The notes beneath the pieces were generated by a model. It did no database searches. It saw only the letters and a list, made by a program, of their open reading frames with translations, and was not told where the DNA came from. DNA of 64,000 nt, from the NCBI GenBank assembly GCA_017416485.1, contig JAFQCH010000023.1, positions 271,613-335,612 of the forward strand, written 5' to 3'. Positions 45,501-53,911 of the stretch are shown in pieces. The stretch's first letter is position 1. Each line of letters begins with the position of its first letter. Origin of the DNA: Clostridia bacterium. Lineage in GTDB: Bacteria; Bacillota; Clostridia; Oscillospirales; Acutalibacteraceae. Position numbers and translations under genes: made by a program.

Positions 45501-47705
45501 ATTTGCTATAGGTTTACCGATGGTGATATCATTTTTATTTACCTTACCTATACTCACTCCCATAGCAGTTTCTGTAGGGCCATAGCCATTAAACAAAGCT
45601 ATGTTTCCACTCTTATTTATTGCCTCAATAACATCTGCCTTCAATTGCTCACCTGCAACAAGCACACATTTAACAATGGAAAAGGCAGAAAAAATACTAT
45701 CATTAAGCAAATAAGTGTATAATTTTGTCGGTGTAGAAAGAACACAATCTATGCCATTCCGTTTTATAACATCAGCAAGTTGTTTACCACCGGATAAAGC
45801 ATCTTCATCTGCCAACACAAGAGTTTTGTTGAAAAGTAAAGCAAGCATTATTTCGGTTGTTGCAATATCAAAAGAAACTGTACCGCAGCAAAGTATGTTT
45901 TTACAATGCTCAACAACAAAATGTTGAAATTCGTTAACACCGTCTTCAACATAAAAATTGATTAAATTCCCGTGCTTAATAAGGGTTCCCTTGGGATTGC
46001 CGGTTGAGCCGGATGTGTAAATGCAATAGCAGATATCTGTGCTTTTTACAAGAGTATCAGGATTACAGCTTTTAGGATTATCAATAAGTTCTGTTATGTT
46101 TTTTTCGGTTATATGGAATTTTGCACCACTATCAGAAAGCATATAGTCAATTCGCTCTGCAGGATATGCGGGATCAATTGGCAGATAGGCTGCTCCGGAC
46201 TTAAGAATACCGATAATTGTTGATATCATATAACTTCTTCTGGGGAGCATAAATGCAACAATATCCCCTCTTCCAATACCTTTTTCAATAAGTGAATGTG
46301 CAATTCTGTTAGCTGATTCATTAAGTTCTTTGTATGTCAACGAACTATCACAAGCTACAACTGCAATTTTGCCCGGATTTTTTTCAGCCAATTCTTCAAA
46401 AATTTCATGAACGCATTTATCCTTCGGATATTCTGCTGCGTTATCGTTAAAATCATGTAGAATTTTCTGCTTTTCTTCAGCCGAAAGCCATTCAAGAGCA
46501 GATGTTTCCTTGGTTGGGTTTTCAATAGCATCTAAAAGCAGGTTACAAAGATGCCCATGCATTTTTTTTATATCTTTTTCAGTGAACTTGTCAATCTGAT
46601 AGTCGTATGAAATGTTAAAAATGCCTTCGCTATCACGGTCATCAATATGAATTTGCAAGCTTTCCGATTGCACTTTGTTATGATACCATGTGCTCTTAAA
46701 ACTATCTCCGTAAATGGTACTGTTCTGAAAACTGAAAGAAACATCATAACTCTGGTCGATATTTAATTCATTAAGGGCACAAATATAATTAAATTTCTGA
46801 TGCTTCAGAACGTTGAAAAACACATCTTTTGTTTTTTTAAGATTGAATTCAAAAGATTTATCTTCTTCAACCTTAGCCGGAAATGGGACATTGTTGATAA
46901 ACATTCCCGCAGTATTCATCTGATTAACAGAAGAACGGTTTAACACAGGGGTTCCAATGTAAAAGTTTCCGCTGTAATTTTTGCGTTTTGATATATAGGC
47001 ACTTATCAGCGTCAGAAAAACAGCATAAACAGATACATCCTGGCTTAGGGCAAACTCTTTGATTTTAAGAGTGAATTCTTTATCTGTATGGCACACTAAC
47101 CTTTCACTTTCACCCCTGACAGGAAGCGAATCTGAAAAATAAATCAAATCACCCATATTGTTATACTGTTCCAGAAAGAATTCTCTGTCTTTTTGGACAC
47201 GGCTGCCTAAAAGGTATTTTTCTTCTTCGGCGATATAGTCGGAATAAGGGAAAGCCTCAACCCATATTCCTTCGAGAAGTTTGTGAATTTGGGAGCTTAT
47301 AAGAGATAATGTAAAAGCATCAGAAACAATATGATGCAGCTTATAAAAAACGCCACAAAAATCTGCAGATGAAATCACTTTTATTTCACAAAGTTCACCC
47401 TTTAAATCAATAGGTATCTGTGCCATCTTTTTACCGTATTCATGCACTTTTTCTTTTGAACTGAATTCTATAACCTCAATTTGCTTTTCTTTATACTCTG
47501 TTACATATTGATAGGGCTCTCCTTTGTTAAATGAAATTCGTGTTCTCAACGCTTCATTTATGCGATAAACATCATTGACTGCTTTTTGTATATCGCCAAT
47601 ATCGTAAAGATGATTTATTAAAACAGAACCGCAGTTAACACTTATGGAATCCTTGCTGAAGCGATCCATATAATAAATTTGTTTTTGTGGCAATGTAAGT
47701 TTCAT
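39597..47705 (-). CDS. Two-module nonribosomal peptide synthetase, C-A-T-E-C-A-T-TE
   Basis: 2702 aa. Domains in order: condensation (1-430, HHIVSDA at about 123); adenylation 1 (about 445-900, YTSGSTGNPKG near 561); carrier 1 (FFDIGGDSIKA, about 949); epimerisation (about 1000-1440; HHFLVDLISW at about 1118 and VGWFTSCYPV, the E-type signatures); condensation 2 (THHIILDGW, about 1558); adenylation 2 (YTSGSTGTPKG, about 2032); carrier 2 (FRMGGTSLSM, about 2423); thioesterase (about 2465-2702). By alignment to GrsA the A2 code reads DVWSFSLVDK, one residue from EntF (Ser). The A1 code DITTLAGMGK is not one I recognise. The TE elbow is SHCVGS, with Cys where Ser is usual; Asp (SKKDMF) and His (SDSHYF) are present. 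The initial C domain plus the upstream ligase and ACP imply an N-acyl-D-X-Ser product. Confidence 0.93.
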   Translation of the reverse strand: MKLTLPQKQIYYMDRFSKDSISVNCGSVLINHLYDIGDIQKAVNDVYRINEALRTRISFNKGEPYQYVTEYKEKQIEVIEFSSKEKVHEYGKKMAQIPIDLKGELCEIKVISSADFCGVFYKLHHIVSDAFTLSLISSQIHKLLEGIWVEAFPYSDYIAEEEKYLLGSRVQKDREFFLEQYNNMGDLIYFSDSLPVRGESERLVCHTDKEFTLKIKEFALSQDVSVYAVFLTLISAYISKRKNYSGNFYIGTPVLNRSSVNQMNTAGMFINNVPFPAKVEEDKSFEFNLKKTKDVFFNVLKHQKFNYICALNELNIDQSYDVSFSFQNSTIYGDSFKSTWYHNKVQSESLQIHIDDRDSEGIFNISYDYQIDKFTEKDIKKMHGHLCNLLLDAIENPTKETSALEWLSAEEKQKILHDFNDNAAEYPKDKCVHEIFEELAEKNPGKIAVVACDSSLTYKELNESANRIAHSLIEKGIGRGDIVAFMLPRRSYMISTIIGILKSGAAYLPIDPAYPAERIDYMLSDSGAKFHITEKNITELIDNPKSCNPDTLVKSTDICYCIYTSGSTGNPKGTLIKHGNLINFYVEDGVNEFQHFVVEHCKNILCCGTVSFDIATTEIMLALLFNKTLVLADEDALSGGKQLADVIKRNGIDCVLSTPTKLYTYLLNDSIFSAFSIVKCVLVAGEQLKADVIEAINKSGNIALFNGYGPTETAMGVSIGKVNKNDITIGKPIANTQIYIVDKYMKPVPIGITGEICIAGDGVGAGYLNRPELTEEKFIDNPFGEGKLYKTGDLGYWQEDGNIVFVGRNDFQVKVRGLRIELGEIENAITNIDGINMSVVVVRKDNEDRQIICAFYTGAEKSAKEIRSIVGEKLPKYMIPHVFVRLLEMPLTISGKINRNALPEVDLENIVTETEYVAPATEKEIALAECIKKVLGTEMVSTLDNFFDIGGDSIKAIYIVSELGDMGYELRVADIMQKDTLSDVAKAMKATADKYIYEQGEVIGFVPFSPIMKVYLDANKMISKGFVHTCIVSTDSYENAVRKALDIIVSHHDILRSTFETDGLIIHPSDVQTYSFNSIAIADTDEAEAYLKNTGIDSDYLMNVVFCKTAGENLVGITIHHFLVDLISWEILLNDFKLALEQIKNDSEVSLPAKTASFMMWNEELRKYVENISEATKEYWNNINIELDEAKMFTADTVNKSEEFTFVFDKVTTKKILAEANNKYGTKTNEILLTAQGLAAGSIVDGDVGIIVESHGRTELQNPISLGRTVGWFTSCYPVVIKNNKNISDELINTKEFLRRMPSDGIDYLLLGQSMHKNTSIVYNFYKTGFADNGLRSFIGSESLFPDKINVNCYVDNEILKIYISVSECNHRENICEELGTEFVKQLEKILEICTGSAETIKTRSDFTDDTLTQAELDELRKIEDTNIEDILSLTPAQEGIYAQYFRDADTKTYHLQNLCRIGKNTDIELIEKSVELLAQRHEVLKTAFAVLQSTGAIKQVILANRKPDFKVIASDEKFSQSVLDSIIRNELDKTLDLQKDSLFRVTVIDFEDIRFVYIHTHHIILDGWCFPIIINDLQRYYGELSAGVSTEELLSKISKEKESQTSYAQYVKWIRGQDKEEKTDYWQKLLVDCSVAHIFGKEKKENLKNENIVTFRTSLSADLSRKIEQFAKRSKVTANTVFECAFSIALQKYSGCDDVVFDKIISGRNIPLNNISETLGLFINTVPVRIESDGNTTISDLLNATQNQTIEANKNGILPLADVYRSCGIESQSVDALFVFENYFTGDVQEIENGPLGVKLVSFEEQTEFNLTVTIMKEQNGYTIRTSYAEEMYAESEISGFIRGYISVLETSLDGTKKINDISLADAEKLASFNKTEHLHNIASNTTLYSLFEKTARENTEKICIKTAERNLTFGELCCISENLDAEIRKITDGEKSVIAVIAERSVEMYGAIYGIIRGGNAYLPIDPNYPQDRIEYILKNSNAAAVVCKGKFRHLAGDVSYIDMTEYIEKSEKSENIQPYIADENDTAYVIYTSGSTGTPKGAKVSHKSAVNRILWMHDRYPLHANDVILQKTPYTFDVSVWELFWWGLCGGSLAVSKPGEHFLPAKILDEVERNKVTHLHFVPSVFEIFLNYLETHRNEIPKFNSVKYVFLSGEALSASLVNRFYKLYDYEKVTLHNLYGPTECAVDVTYYDCTPEDIDPVPIGKPIHNTQIHIVDKYMNFVPVGVQGELCIAGMNVGQGYLNNPVLTEEKFIDNPFGEDKLYKTGDLAYWREDGNIVFVGRKDSQIKLNGQRIELGEIEAVINRISGVSSSSVIVKNINGTDVLIAFYTGDAVDESSLEKCCSVKLPSYMVPGKFVYLDTLPLNSNGKLDRKALVQIDVEPLSDEGFMEPENETEKLICEIFSRILEVENIGKNSDFFRMGGTSLSMISILSEDIFENITAADFIRNSTPAKLARKIVKPAEKTLSYLEPLYISDKTEKTLILLPFAGGGAEAFSALVNSIKKKNALISVYYVRYLHSFEECKSAADEIAGLCKNSEIMFYSHCVGSAVSLQIIKELEAKKIPVSHYFAGASIPPAKAVRKNLWNIVPDNILKTILAKAGADISGLSDEKLSEMLISFRKDTDFANISFSELKGKIKTPVSVIISKKDMFTKNYRHARSLWEKYAGNVEQVYYIESDSHYFQSESSERLTDLIVKNIV

Positions 47706-47735
47706 ATAAACAACTTCTTTCCTTCAAAAAACATA

Positions 47736-47963
47736 TTATTGGCAGGCTTGAATGTAATTTATAAGATCACCAATTGTAATAATACGTTTAATTTCTTTGT
47801 CTGTGATTTCAATATCAAATTCATCTTCTACAGCACAGACTAACGAAACCAGCTGCATAGAATCAACATCAAGGTCACGCAAAATAATAGTTTTTTCATC
47901 AATCGTTATTCCCTCGTCCAGTTTAACGATTCTTTGTAAAATTTCATTAATTTTCTCTATCAT
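47736..47963 (-). CDS. Acyl carrier protein of the NRPS cluster
   Basis: 75 aa. The phosphopantetheine site is LDVDSMQLVSLV (Ser about 35), in a four-helix carrier fold of normal size. It lies 2 bp after the acyl-AMP ligase stop and 30 bp before the NRPS start, so it probably carries the activated fatty acyl group to the first condensation domain. No phosphopantetheinyl transferase gene is in the window. Confidence 0.92.
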   Translation of the reverse strand: MIEKINEILQRIVKLDEGITIDEKTIILRDLDVDSMQLVSLVCAVEDEFDIEITDKEIKRIITIGDLINYIQACQ

Positions 47964-47965
47964 AA

Positions 47966-49555
47966 TTATTGGTCTCGCAATCTTTTTATTTTTTTTGAAG
48001 TTGTTTTCGAAAATTCTTCATCCCTGAAAACAACTCTTCTTATCTGCTTATATATGGGCAGATTCTTATTGAAGACGAAAATATTGTTTTCTATTTCTCT
48101 CTTTGATTTCTCATCACAACTTTGTGGAAAAATTTCAGCAACAATTACTCCGTTTTTTTCATAAACAACTATTTCGTTTATTTGTGGAATCTCACCTGAT
48201 AATTTTGCTTCAAGTTCTTCAGGAGAAACATTTTCTCCGTTGGGCAAAATGATAAGATTTTTAATACGTCCGGTAATGAACAGGTAGTTATCCCTAATTT
48301 CGCCGATATCTCCTGTCTTAAACCATTCACCATCAAAAGCCGCCTCAGTAGCTTCAGGATTTTTGTAATACCCTGCAAAAACCGTATCACCTTTGACTTG
48401 TATTTCACCGTCTTTAATTCTGACAGTAACCCCCGGATGAACAGTACCTACACTTTCCGAACAATAGTGCTTATTTCTGACAGTTGAAACAACAGGTGAA
48501 CATTCGGTAATTCCGTACCCCACAAGAGCTTTTATTCCAAACGAATTAAATCCTTTGACATATACCGGATCTATTGCAGCTCCGCCGATTACAAGAATTT
48601 TCAGATTACCGCCCAAACCGTCAATTACACTTGAAAAGAGCCTTCTTCTAAGGTCAATACCAATTTTACAAAGAGCATCACTCAATCTGACAAGCTTCTT
48701 GAGCAATTTATCTTTACCGTTTTTTTCTGCGTTTTCCCATATTTTTTTGTACATAGTTTCTGCAATTAACGGAACAACGGCAATATATTCCGGGTTTGCT
48801 CGATTTATATCACGCATTAGATGTCTTATGCTGGAGTTGATGAATATAGTGCTTCCAATAAGCATCGGAATTGTGACGCTTGCAACAAAACCATACGTAT
48901 GATGAAGCGGAAGGGTAAGCAAAGACGGATCTGCGACCAACACACTTTTTGAAGTTGCAATTGTATCACTGACTATATTCTTATGACTTAGCATAACGCC
49001 TTTGGGTTCTGATGTGGTACCGGATGTAAAAAAAATTGCACACATATCATTATAATTAATTTTTATGTTTCCATAAAAATTAATGGTACTACATAAATCG
49101 GTTTTACATCTGCTGATAATTTCAGAAAAGTTTTTCATGTTGATTAACTCAACATCTTTGTTATATTCTGCCTCGTCTGTATATTCGTCGGAATGTATCA
49201 ATAAAACAGAGTCGCTTTTTGAAACAATTCTGCACAGATTTTCTGAAGTAAGTTCTTTATCAAGAGGCACAACAATGTTGTTTGAGTTAACTATTGCAAA
49301 AAAAGCAACAAGCCATTCATAGCTGTTTTCACCTAAAAGGGCAATGTGTGCTCTGCTGTATCCACTCTCAACAAAATAGTTACACAAAGCTGCTACATCT
49401 TCAAAAAATGTCACATAACTTTTGCTTATTTCATTTTTTCCTTCAAAATAATTAAATGCAGTTTTTTCTTTAAACATTTCAGCACAATAGCCTATCAATT
49501 CCTGCAAACTGTGCAATTCGGGAGTTTTATAATAAGGATATTGCACATTTTTCAT
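47966..49555 (-). CDS. Fatty acyl-AMP/acyl-ACP ligase of the NRPS cluster
   Basis: 529 aa ANL-superfamily enzyme. Motifs: FFTSGTTSEPKGVMLSHKN (A3, about 176), PLHHTYGF, YGITECSPVVST (A5), GEWFKTGDIGEI (A7), GRIKNLIILPNGENVSPEELE (A8), and the catalytic Lys in KTTSKKIKRL at the very end (A10). It most resembles long-chain fatty acid ligases. The neighbouring ACP indicates transfer to ACP rather than CoA. First gene of the cluster; GGAGGTG upstream of the ATG and a consensus promoter at 49587-49615. Confidence 0.88.
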   Translation of the reverse strand: MKNVQYPYYKTPELHSLQELIGYCAEMFKEKTAFNYFEGKNEISKSYVTFFEDVAALCNYFVESGYSRAHIALLGENSYEWLVAFFAIVNSNNIVVPLDKELTSENLCRIVSKSDSVLLIHSDEYTDEAEYNKDVELINMKNFSEIISRCKTDLCSTINFYGNIKINYNDMCAIFFTSGTTSEPKGVMLSHKNIVSDTIATSKSVLVADPSLLTLPLHHTYGFVASVTIPMLIGSTIFINSSIRHLMRDINRANPEYIAVVPLIAETMYKKIWENAEKNGKDKLLKKLVRLSDALCKIGIDLRRRLFSSVIDGLGGNLKILVIGGAAIDPVYVKGFNSFGIKALVGYGITECSPVVSTVRNKHYCSESVGTVHPGVTVRIKDGEIQVKGDTVFAGYYKNPEATEAAFDGEWFKTGDIGEIRDNYLFITGRIKNLIILPNGENVSPEELEAKLSGEIPQINEIVVYEKNGVIVAEIFPQSCDEKSKREIENNIFVFNKNLPIYKQIRRVVFRDEEFSKTTSKKIKRLRDQ

Positions 49556-49586
49556 AACTCAAGCACACCTCCGCTCAATATTTTTA

Positions 49587-49615
49587 ATTGTACCATATTT
49601 GGTGTGTTTTTTCAA
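49587..49615 (-). promoter_or_regulatory. Promoter of the NRPS cluster
   Basis: Minus-strand TTGAAA (49615-49610) and TACAAT (49592-49587) with a 17-bp spacer. Between here and about 49865 I see no gene. Confidence 0.65.
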
Positions 49616-49864
49616 TAGAAAAGATAACAGTGTTTTCTGTTATTACAATAGATTTAATCCATTTTACGTAAGAATATACTCAATGTATAGTATGATAGTT
49701 TTCGAAAGACTTTAGAATGGAGCACATATAAATATAAACAGAAAAGGCTTCAAAAAATCAGCGGTCATAACCGGTATCATCTCGTTCAGAAACGAAACTG
49801 GACTGTTTCTTCCTGCTCGAAATGACTTGTTATGGCTCCAAATAAGGTGTTTATAAGTTTTTCA

Positions 49865-50585
49865 TTAAATTACAAAACACTTCTGAAGGCCTTTTGTTTT
49901 TTTCTTAATAATGTATTTTGTTTTTGTATTGTTGAGTTTAGTTTTACAAATATGTACATTTTTTATATTTGTATCTTAACAAATCTCATGGATTGTTTCG
50001 TTAATAGAATCAAGACAAAATGTTTCGCTTACTCTTTTGTTAAAAATTAATATACCATCATCAATATATCTTCGATAAAACATCAGTCCTGAATCTTTAA
50101 ATCTTAATTTCAAAAGTTGATCAAAGTGTTTAGCAATAATTTCGCATATTATGTTTGATGTATTTAAGCCGGCATATGCATATTTTGTGCTTTTTACAAA
50201 TTCCTCAAGTAACTCAGATTGATAGCGCTCCATTGAACTGTTAATAATGTATTTTTTAAAAACATATTCACTTGAAACTGAATTGAAAAAGTCTTTGAAA
50301 TCAAATCTAACTATCACAAAATCATTCATATTATGCAAGGCATTAACAATATCAAACAAAGAGTGCATATACTCATTGCGATTTGGGTATCTAATATGAA
50401 ATTTGCGGTCTAACACTCTTTTAAGATAAATACAAAGTATTTCTTCGGGAGAAAACGGTTGATACATTTTCGTGTGTCTTATTTTTCCCATTTGCTTTAT
50501 TGAAATATCAGAAAAATTTGAAAAATTAAAATTTACTGTATCATAATCATTTGATACTTTATCTATAAAAGCATTAATAGCGGTT
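49865..50585 (-). pseudogene. Reverse transcriptase remnant (non-intron, defence-type)
   Basis: A broken RT gene. Recognisable parts are IRYPNRNEYMHSLFDIVNAL, VIVRFDFKDFFNSVSSEY (motif A region), YAGLNTSNIICEIIA (the GLPxG/SP region with TSN) and YRRYIDDGILIFNK (YxDD as YIDD). An in-frame TAA at 49976 interrupts it; the same frame stays open for 36 more codons (IIKKKTKGLQ) to 49865. The 5' end is lost at the junction with recombinase sequence near 50585. It resembles abortive-infection/DRT-like RTs more than group II intron RTs. No maturase domain is seen. Confidence 0.7.
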
Positions 50586-50861
50586 GTGGAATCTGAAAAG
50601 GAGTGGAGCAGACTTTTTGATTTATGTGCTGATGCTGAAAAAGATGTTGCCAACGGTGAAAGTGTACTCAAGAACTTATCCGACAGCTTTGATGAACTGA
50701 TTTCCTGGGCAGAGCTTTATGATGAAGCAAGCTTTGAAAAGAAGAAAATGATTGTTAACTATTTAATTAAACGGGTTGAGGTTAGCAGAGGGTATAAGCT
50801 TAAAGTTGAGTTTAATATTGACTTTGAGCAGTTTATGGTTGGATTGGATAAGGTGGCATAA
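50586..50861 (+). pseudogene. C-terminal fragment of a large serine recombinase
   Basis: 91 codons. FDELISWAELYDEASFEKKK, then MIVNYLIKRVEVSRGY and EFNIDFEQFMVGL match the tail of large serine site-specific recombinases from clostridial integrative elements. The catalytic Ser domain and zinc domain are missing. The fragment abuts the RT remnant, marking an old recombination or deletion junction. Confidence 0.75.
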
Positions 50862-50869
50862 AAAGTAAA

Positions 50870-50900
50870 GGCAGAGAGCTAAAAACTCTCTGCCAATTTT
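50870..50900. terminator. Bidirectional terminator
   Basis: Stem GGCAGAGAG/CTCTCTGCC (50870-50894), T-tract on the plus strand, AAAAAGT/TTT context on the minus strand; it terminates the sigma-factor gene. Confidence 0.82.
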
Positions 50901-52427
50901 TTATTTTAGGACTATATATGTTGTAGGTAAAATACTATTGCCGTTATATGGAAACAAAACCTTATTTTCTGCAAGAGTACCAACAGGCACAGAAATTGCA
51001 TCCTCAAAAATTCTGAAGTATGCCATCTGATATGCCTGTGATTTCAAATGAACAGGTATATACTTCTTAATTATCTTTGTTGCCTCATTCATTATTACAT
51101 TAGCATTTTGCTCAACAATTTCAACTTCAGAATTGAACTGACTCATAAATTGTTCGAATTCCTTTTTTGTGAACACAGGAACATTGACCATGAGTTTACC
51201 ATTTTCATTTAATACATAACCTTTTTTAACAAGTTCAGCAACAACAATCTTTTCAAATTCATTATCAAAATCGTTTTTGCCTTTTGCGATATCGAGAAAT
51301 ACATTTGTCAAACTTTTTGAGGAGTAAAAGCTGTGATGCACCATATCACCGTTAACGCTAAAATCAAAAAACTGTACTCTGTCACCGTTTTCGTTTTCTG
51401 TATTTGATACACCAAATTCAAAACCTTTGTTTCTCATTGAATCTACTGATTTTTCAACCGCCCAAACAATACAGTTTTCACCAAATCTGTTTTCGGGAAG
51501 TTCTATATTTACTTTAGACTGTAAGTTTTCAAAAATCGCTTTGTAAAGGATACAACATATCGTAAGCCATGCTTCAGAATTTGAGAGATTTCTGTTTGTT
51601 ATAATTTCAGAAAGCGTATCTGAAATATTGTTTCTGAATACCCGTGTCTTGTTAGCAACCTCAACAGCACATTCTGCAGTAAAAATTACAATGTTAGTGT
51701 AATATTTTCTGCCATCAAGTCCGAGTGCCTCACACTCTACCAACTGCTTTAGAATGTCCTCGACATATGGCAATGCAATACCTAACTCAAGACTTATTTC
51801 CTCTGGTGTCAGTTTGTCATTGTAGCACGCAAAAAGAATATTCTGACTGATTTTGTTTTCATAAACAGTGTTATAAGTGTTTTTTCCGTTGCCCCAATAA
51901 AGAATTGATAATTCTTTTGGATTATAACTCTGTTGACCATAATTTCGTTCCATACTCATACCTTCTTTCAAGATTTGTCTTGATTTGAAAAGCAGGTATT
52001 TAACCATGCTTTCACTGATTGAGAGGTGCTTGGATATTTCCGAACAAGATTTGTTTTCAATGTAATACAAAATAACAGCTTTTCGATATTTTTCAGAAAG
52101 CAATGTCAACTCACGACGCAATAGATATAATTCAGAATTGTCATCGTCAAAAGTTTCTGCGACATTAATCAGATTATCGGTTAATTCGCACTCTTTATTC
52201 TTTGCTCTATTCTTGCACCATTGTTTATAAACATTACCTGCAACCGCCCACATAAAGCCATAGAAAGCATCTGCATCGCGGATGTTATCAGCAGATTTAT
52301 AAATCTCTAATATAATATCCTGTGCTAAATCTTCTGCCTCGAAATGGTTTGAAGTTCGAGCAATGCAATATGATAATATGGATTTTGCTATGTCTGCCAT
52401 TTTTGTATCAAGTTCGTGCTTATCCAT
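50901..52427 (-). CDS. ECF-type sigma factor with large C-terminal extension
   Basis: 508 aa. Residues 1-160 are a complete ECF sigma: region 2 (AEDLAQDIILEIYKSADNI, DADAFYGFMWAVAGNVYKQW) and region 4 (LLSEKYRKAVILYYIENKSC, then SEISKHLSISESMVKYLLFK). The remaining 350 residues form an extension; KLTPEEISLELGIALPYVEDILKQL looks like a winged-helix segment, the rest is unassigned. Extended ECFs often carry a sensory domain. No anti-sigma gene is adjacent. GGAGGTG precedes the ATG; the promoter region contains the palindrome TCACCGGTGA (52454-52463). Confidence 0.85.
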   Translation of the reverse strand: MDKHELDTKMADIAKSILSYCIARTSNHFEAEDLAQDIILEIYKSADNIRDADAFYGFMWAVAGNVYKQWCKNRAKNKECELTDNLINVAETFDDDNSELYLLRRELTLLSEKYRKAVILYYIENKSCSEISKHLSISESMVKYLLFKSRQILKEGMSMERNYGQQSYNPKELSILYWGNGKNTYNTVYENKISQNILFACYNDKLTPEEISLELGIALPYVEDILKQLVECEALGLDGRKYYTNIVIFTAECAVEVANKTRVFRNNISDTLSEIITNRNLSNSEAWLTICCILYKAIFENLQSKVNIELPENRFGENCIVWAVEKSVDSMRNKGFEFGVSNTENENGDRVQFFDFSVNGDMVHHSFYSSKSLTNVFLDIAKGKNDFDNEFEKIVVAELVKKGYVLNENGKLMVNVPVFTKKEFEQFMSQFNSEVEIVEQNANVIMNEATKIIKKYIPVHLKSQAYQMAYFRIFEDAISVPVGTLAENKVLFPYNGNSILPTTYIVLK

Positions 52428-52662
52428 TTTTTACACCTCCTTTGATTTTTAATTCACCGGTGATTTCACTTGTATAGTGGAACAAAATTGCTTTTGGTTA
52501 AAGTTTAGTTAAAAAAATATTTTTAACCATAAAAATTATATCATAAATGTAGAAAAAACAAAATAATCGTTATTGCCTAACTGCAAAGAAACATATATGG
52601 TGACATAAAAATAGCCACTCTCCAAAGAAAGCGGGCAAAAAAAATAATTACTCAGTATGCTG

Positions 52663-52742
<80 letters not shown>

Positions 52743-52825
52743 CACTATTCATTATGTTAGAGAAATATAAAAAAGAAACAACGATATTCATTAAATACCG
52801 TTGTCCCTAAAAAAACAGAAATGAA

Positions 52826-53866
52826 TTATTTAATGATTTTAAAAGAGTTGTTCTCGTATTCTAAAACGATATCCGCCATTCTAATAAGTCCATTTTTTAA
52901 ATCGTTTTTTAAAGAATATGGTTCAATTATAGTAGATATCATTCCATATGACTTTTCAGAAGAAAGCACATGCCTTAAGAATAAGAAATATAGTTCTTCG
53001 CTAGAAAAGTTGATAAGCGAAGAAAGTGTATCGTATATAGTTCTATGAGGAATACGATATAAATTTTCTTCAGATTTACATAATTTTCGAAATCTATACC
53101 AGGAATTGTTTGCAGCTGTATGTATTTCAGCAAAAGAATCTGCATTATAAAAACGGAACCCTTTTTGTGAATAATCTTGCTTTGAATACTTTACAACTTT
53201 ATCATCAAACGCATATTGTGATGAAAAGCAATCAATTATTGACAATCTCCTTGTTATTTGCGGAACATCACTATCAGGAATTTCTCTACAAAATTCAACT
53301 GGGTTCTTATATGTTGTAGTGAAATCCACAGTTTCACCATTTTGAATCGTTTCCTTGATATAATTTAGTACAAAATCAGAATAAGTAGAATCATCATGGT
53401 ACAATATTAGAATTGTACCACCATCCTTAACCTTTTTCATCTTTTGTTCATCTATACCATTAAAAGAATTAAAGGCAAGTGAATTTCGCTCTCTAAAATT
53501 TTTTTCATAAAAACTTTTGTGAATAAATTTTTCATAGAACCATGCTACAGGTTTCGTATATTTGATGAATCTTTTCTTTCTTAAATGGTACAAACTACCA
53601 AAGATTATATAAAAAACTCTACACATACATATCCAACTGGATATAAAAATTATAAGAAAGAAATATATTGATACATCATAAGCTACTTGAATAATTTTGC
53701 CTAATAGAGATGCTGCAGTCAGTTCTTTAAGTATATTTTCAAATAGAAATGAAATTGAACAATTAACTATTGATATTAGTTGTAGTATCACAATGGTCCA
53801 AAACCGCTTTCCAAATTCGCGAAATCTCGGATTATTTGTCAAAAAAGTATACAAAGTTATACTCAA
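52826..53866 (-). CDS. Membrane-anchored RecA/KaiC-like domain protein lacking Walker A
   Basis: At least 346 aa. Two to three membrane helices (about 20-40 and 58-90) precede a cytosolic domain shaped like KaiC/MEDS domains: GGTILILYHDDSTYSDFVL replaces the P-loop strand-loop, then VDFTTTYKNPVEF and RRLSIIDCFSS (Walker B-like). The end is TIYDTLSSLINFSSEELYFL and IRMADIVLEYEN. Nucleotide hydrolysis is therefore unlikely; sensing is plausible. The listed start is a TTG at 53866 with no ribosome site. The frame is open, and hydrophobic, back to the NUDIX stop at 53912-53914, so the true start may be a non-AUG codon there. Third gene of its operon. Confidence 0.65.
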   Translation of the reverse strand: MSITLYTFLTNNPRFREFGKRFWTIVILQLISIVNCSISFLFENILKELTAASLLGKIIQVAYDVSIYFFLIIFISSWICMCRVFYIIFGSLYHLRKKRFIKYTKPVAWFYEKFIHKSFYEKNFRERNSLAFNSFNGIDEQKMKKVKDGGTILILYHDDSTYSDFVLNYIKETIQNGETVDFTTTYKNPVEFCREIPDSDVPQITRRLSIIDCFSSQYAFDDKVVKYSKQDYSQKGFRFYNADSFAEIHTAANNSWYRFRKLCKSEENLYRIPHRTIYDTLSSLINFSSEELYFLFLRHVLSSEKSYGMISTIIEPYSLKNDLKNGLIRMADIVLEYENNSFKIIK

Positions 53867-53911
53867 CGCTAAACTAGGTATTGCTATGGAGAAATAATCT
53901 TTAATGTTAAT

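Noticed and set aside
49717..49840. Possible insertion-sequence remnant upstream of the RT fragment
   Set aside because: A plus-strand stretch reads AVITGIISFRNETGLFLPAR, but I could not match it to any transposase, and there are no terminal inverted repeats.
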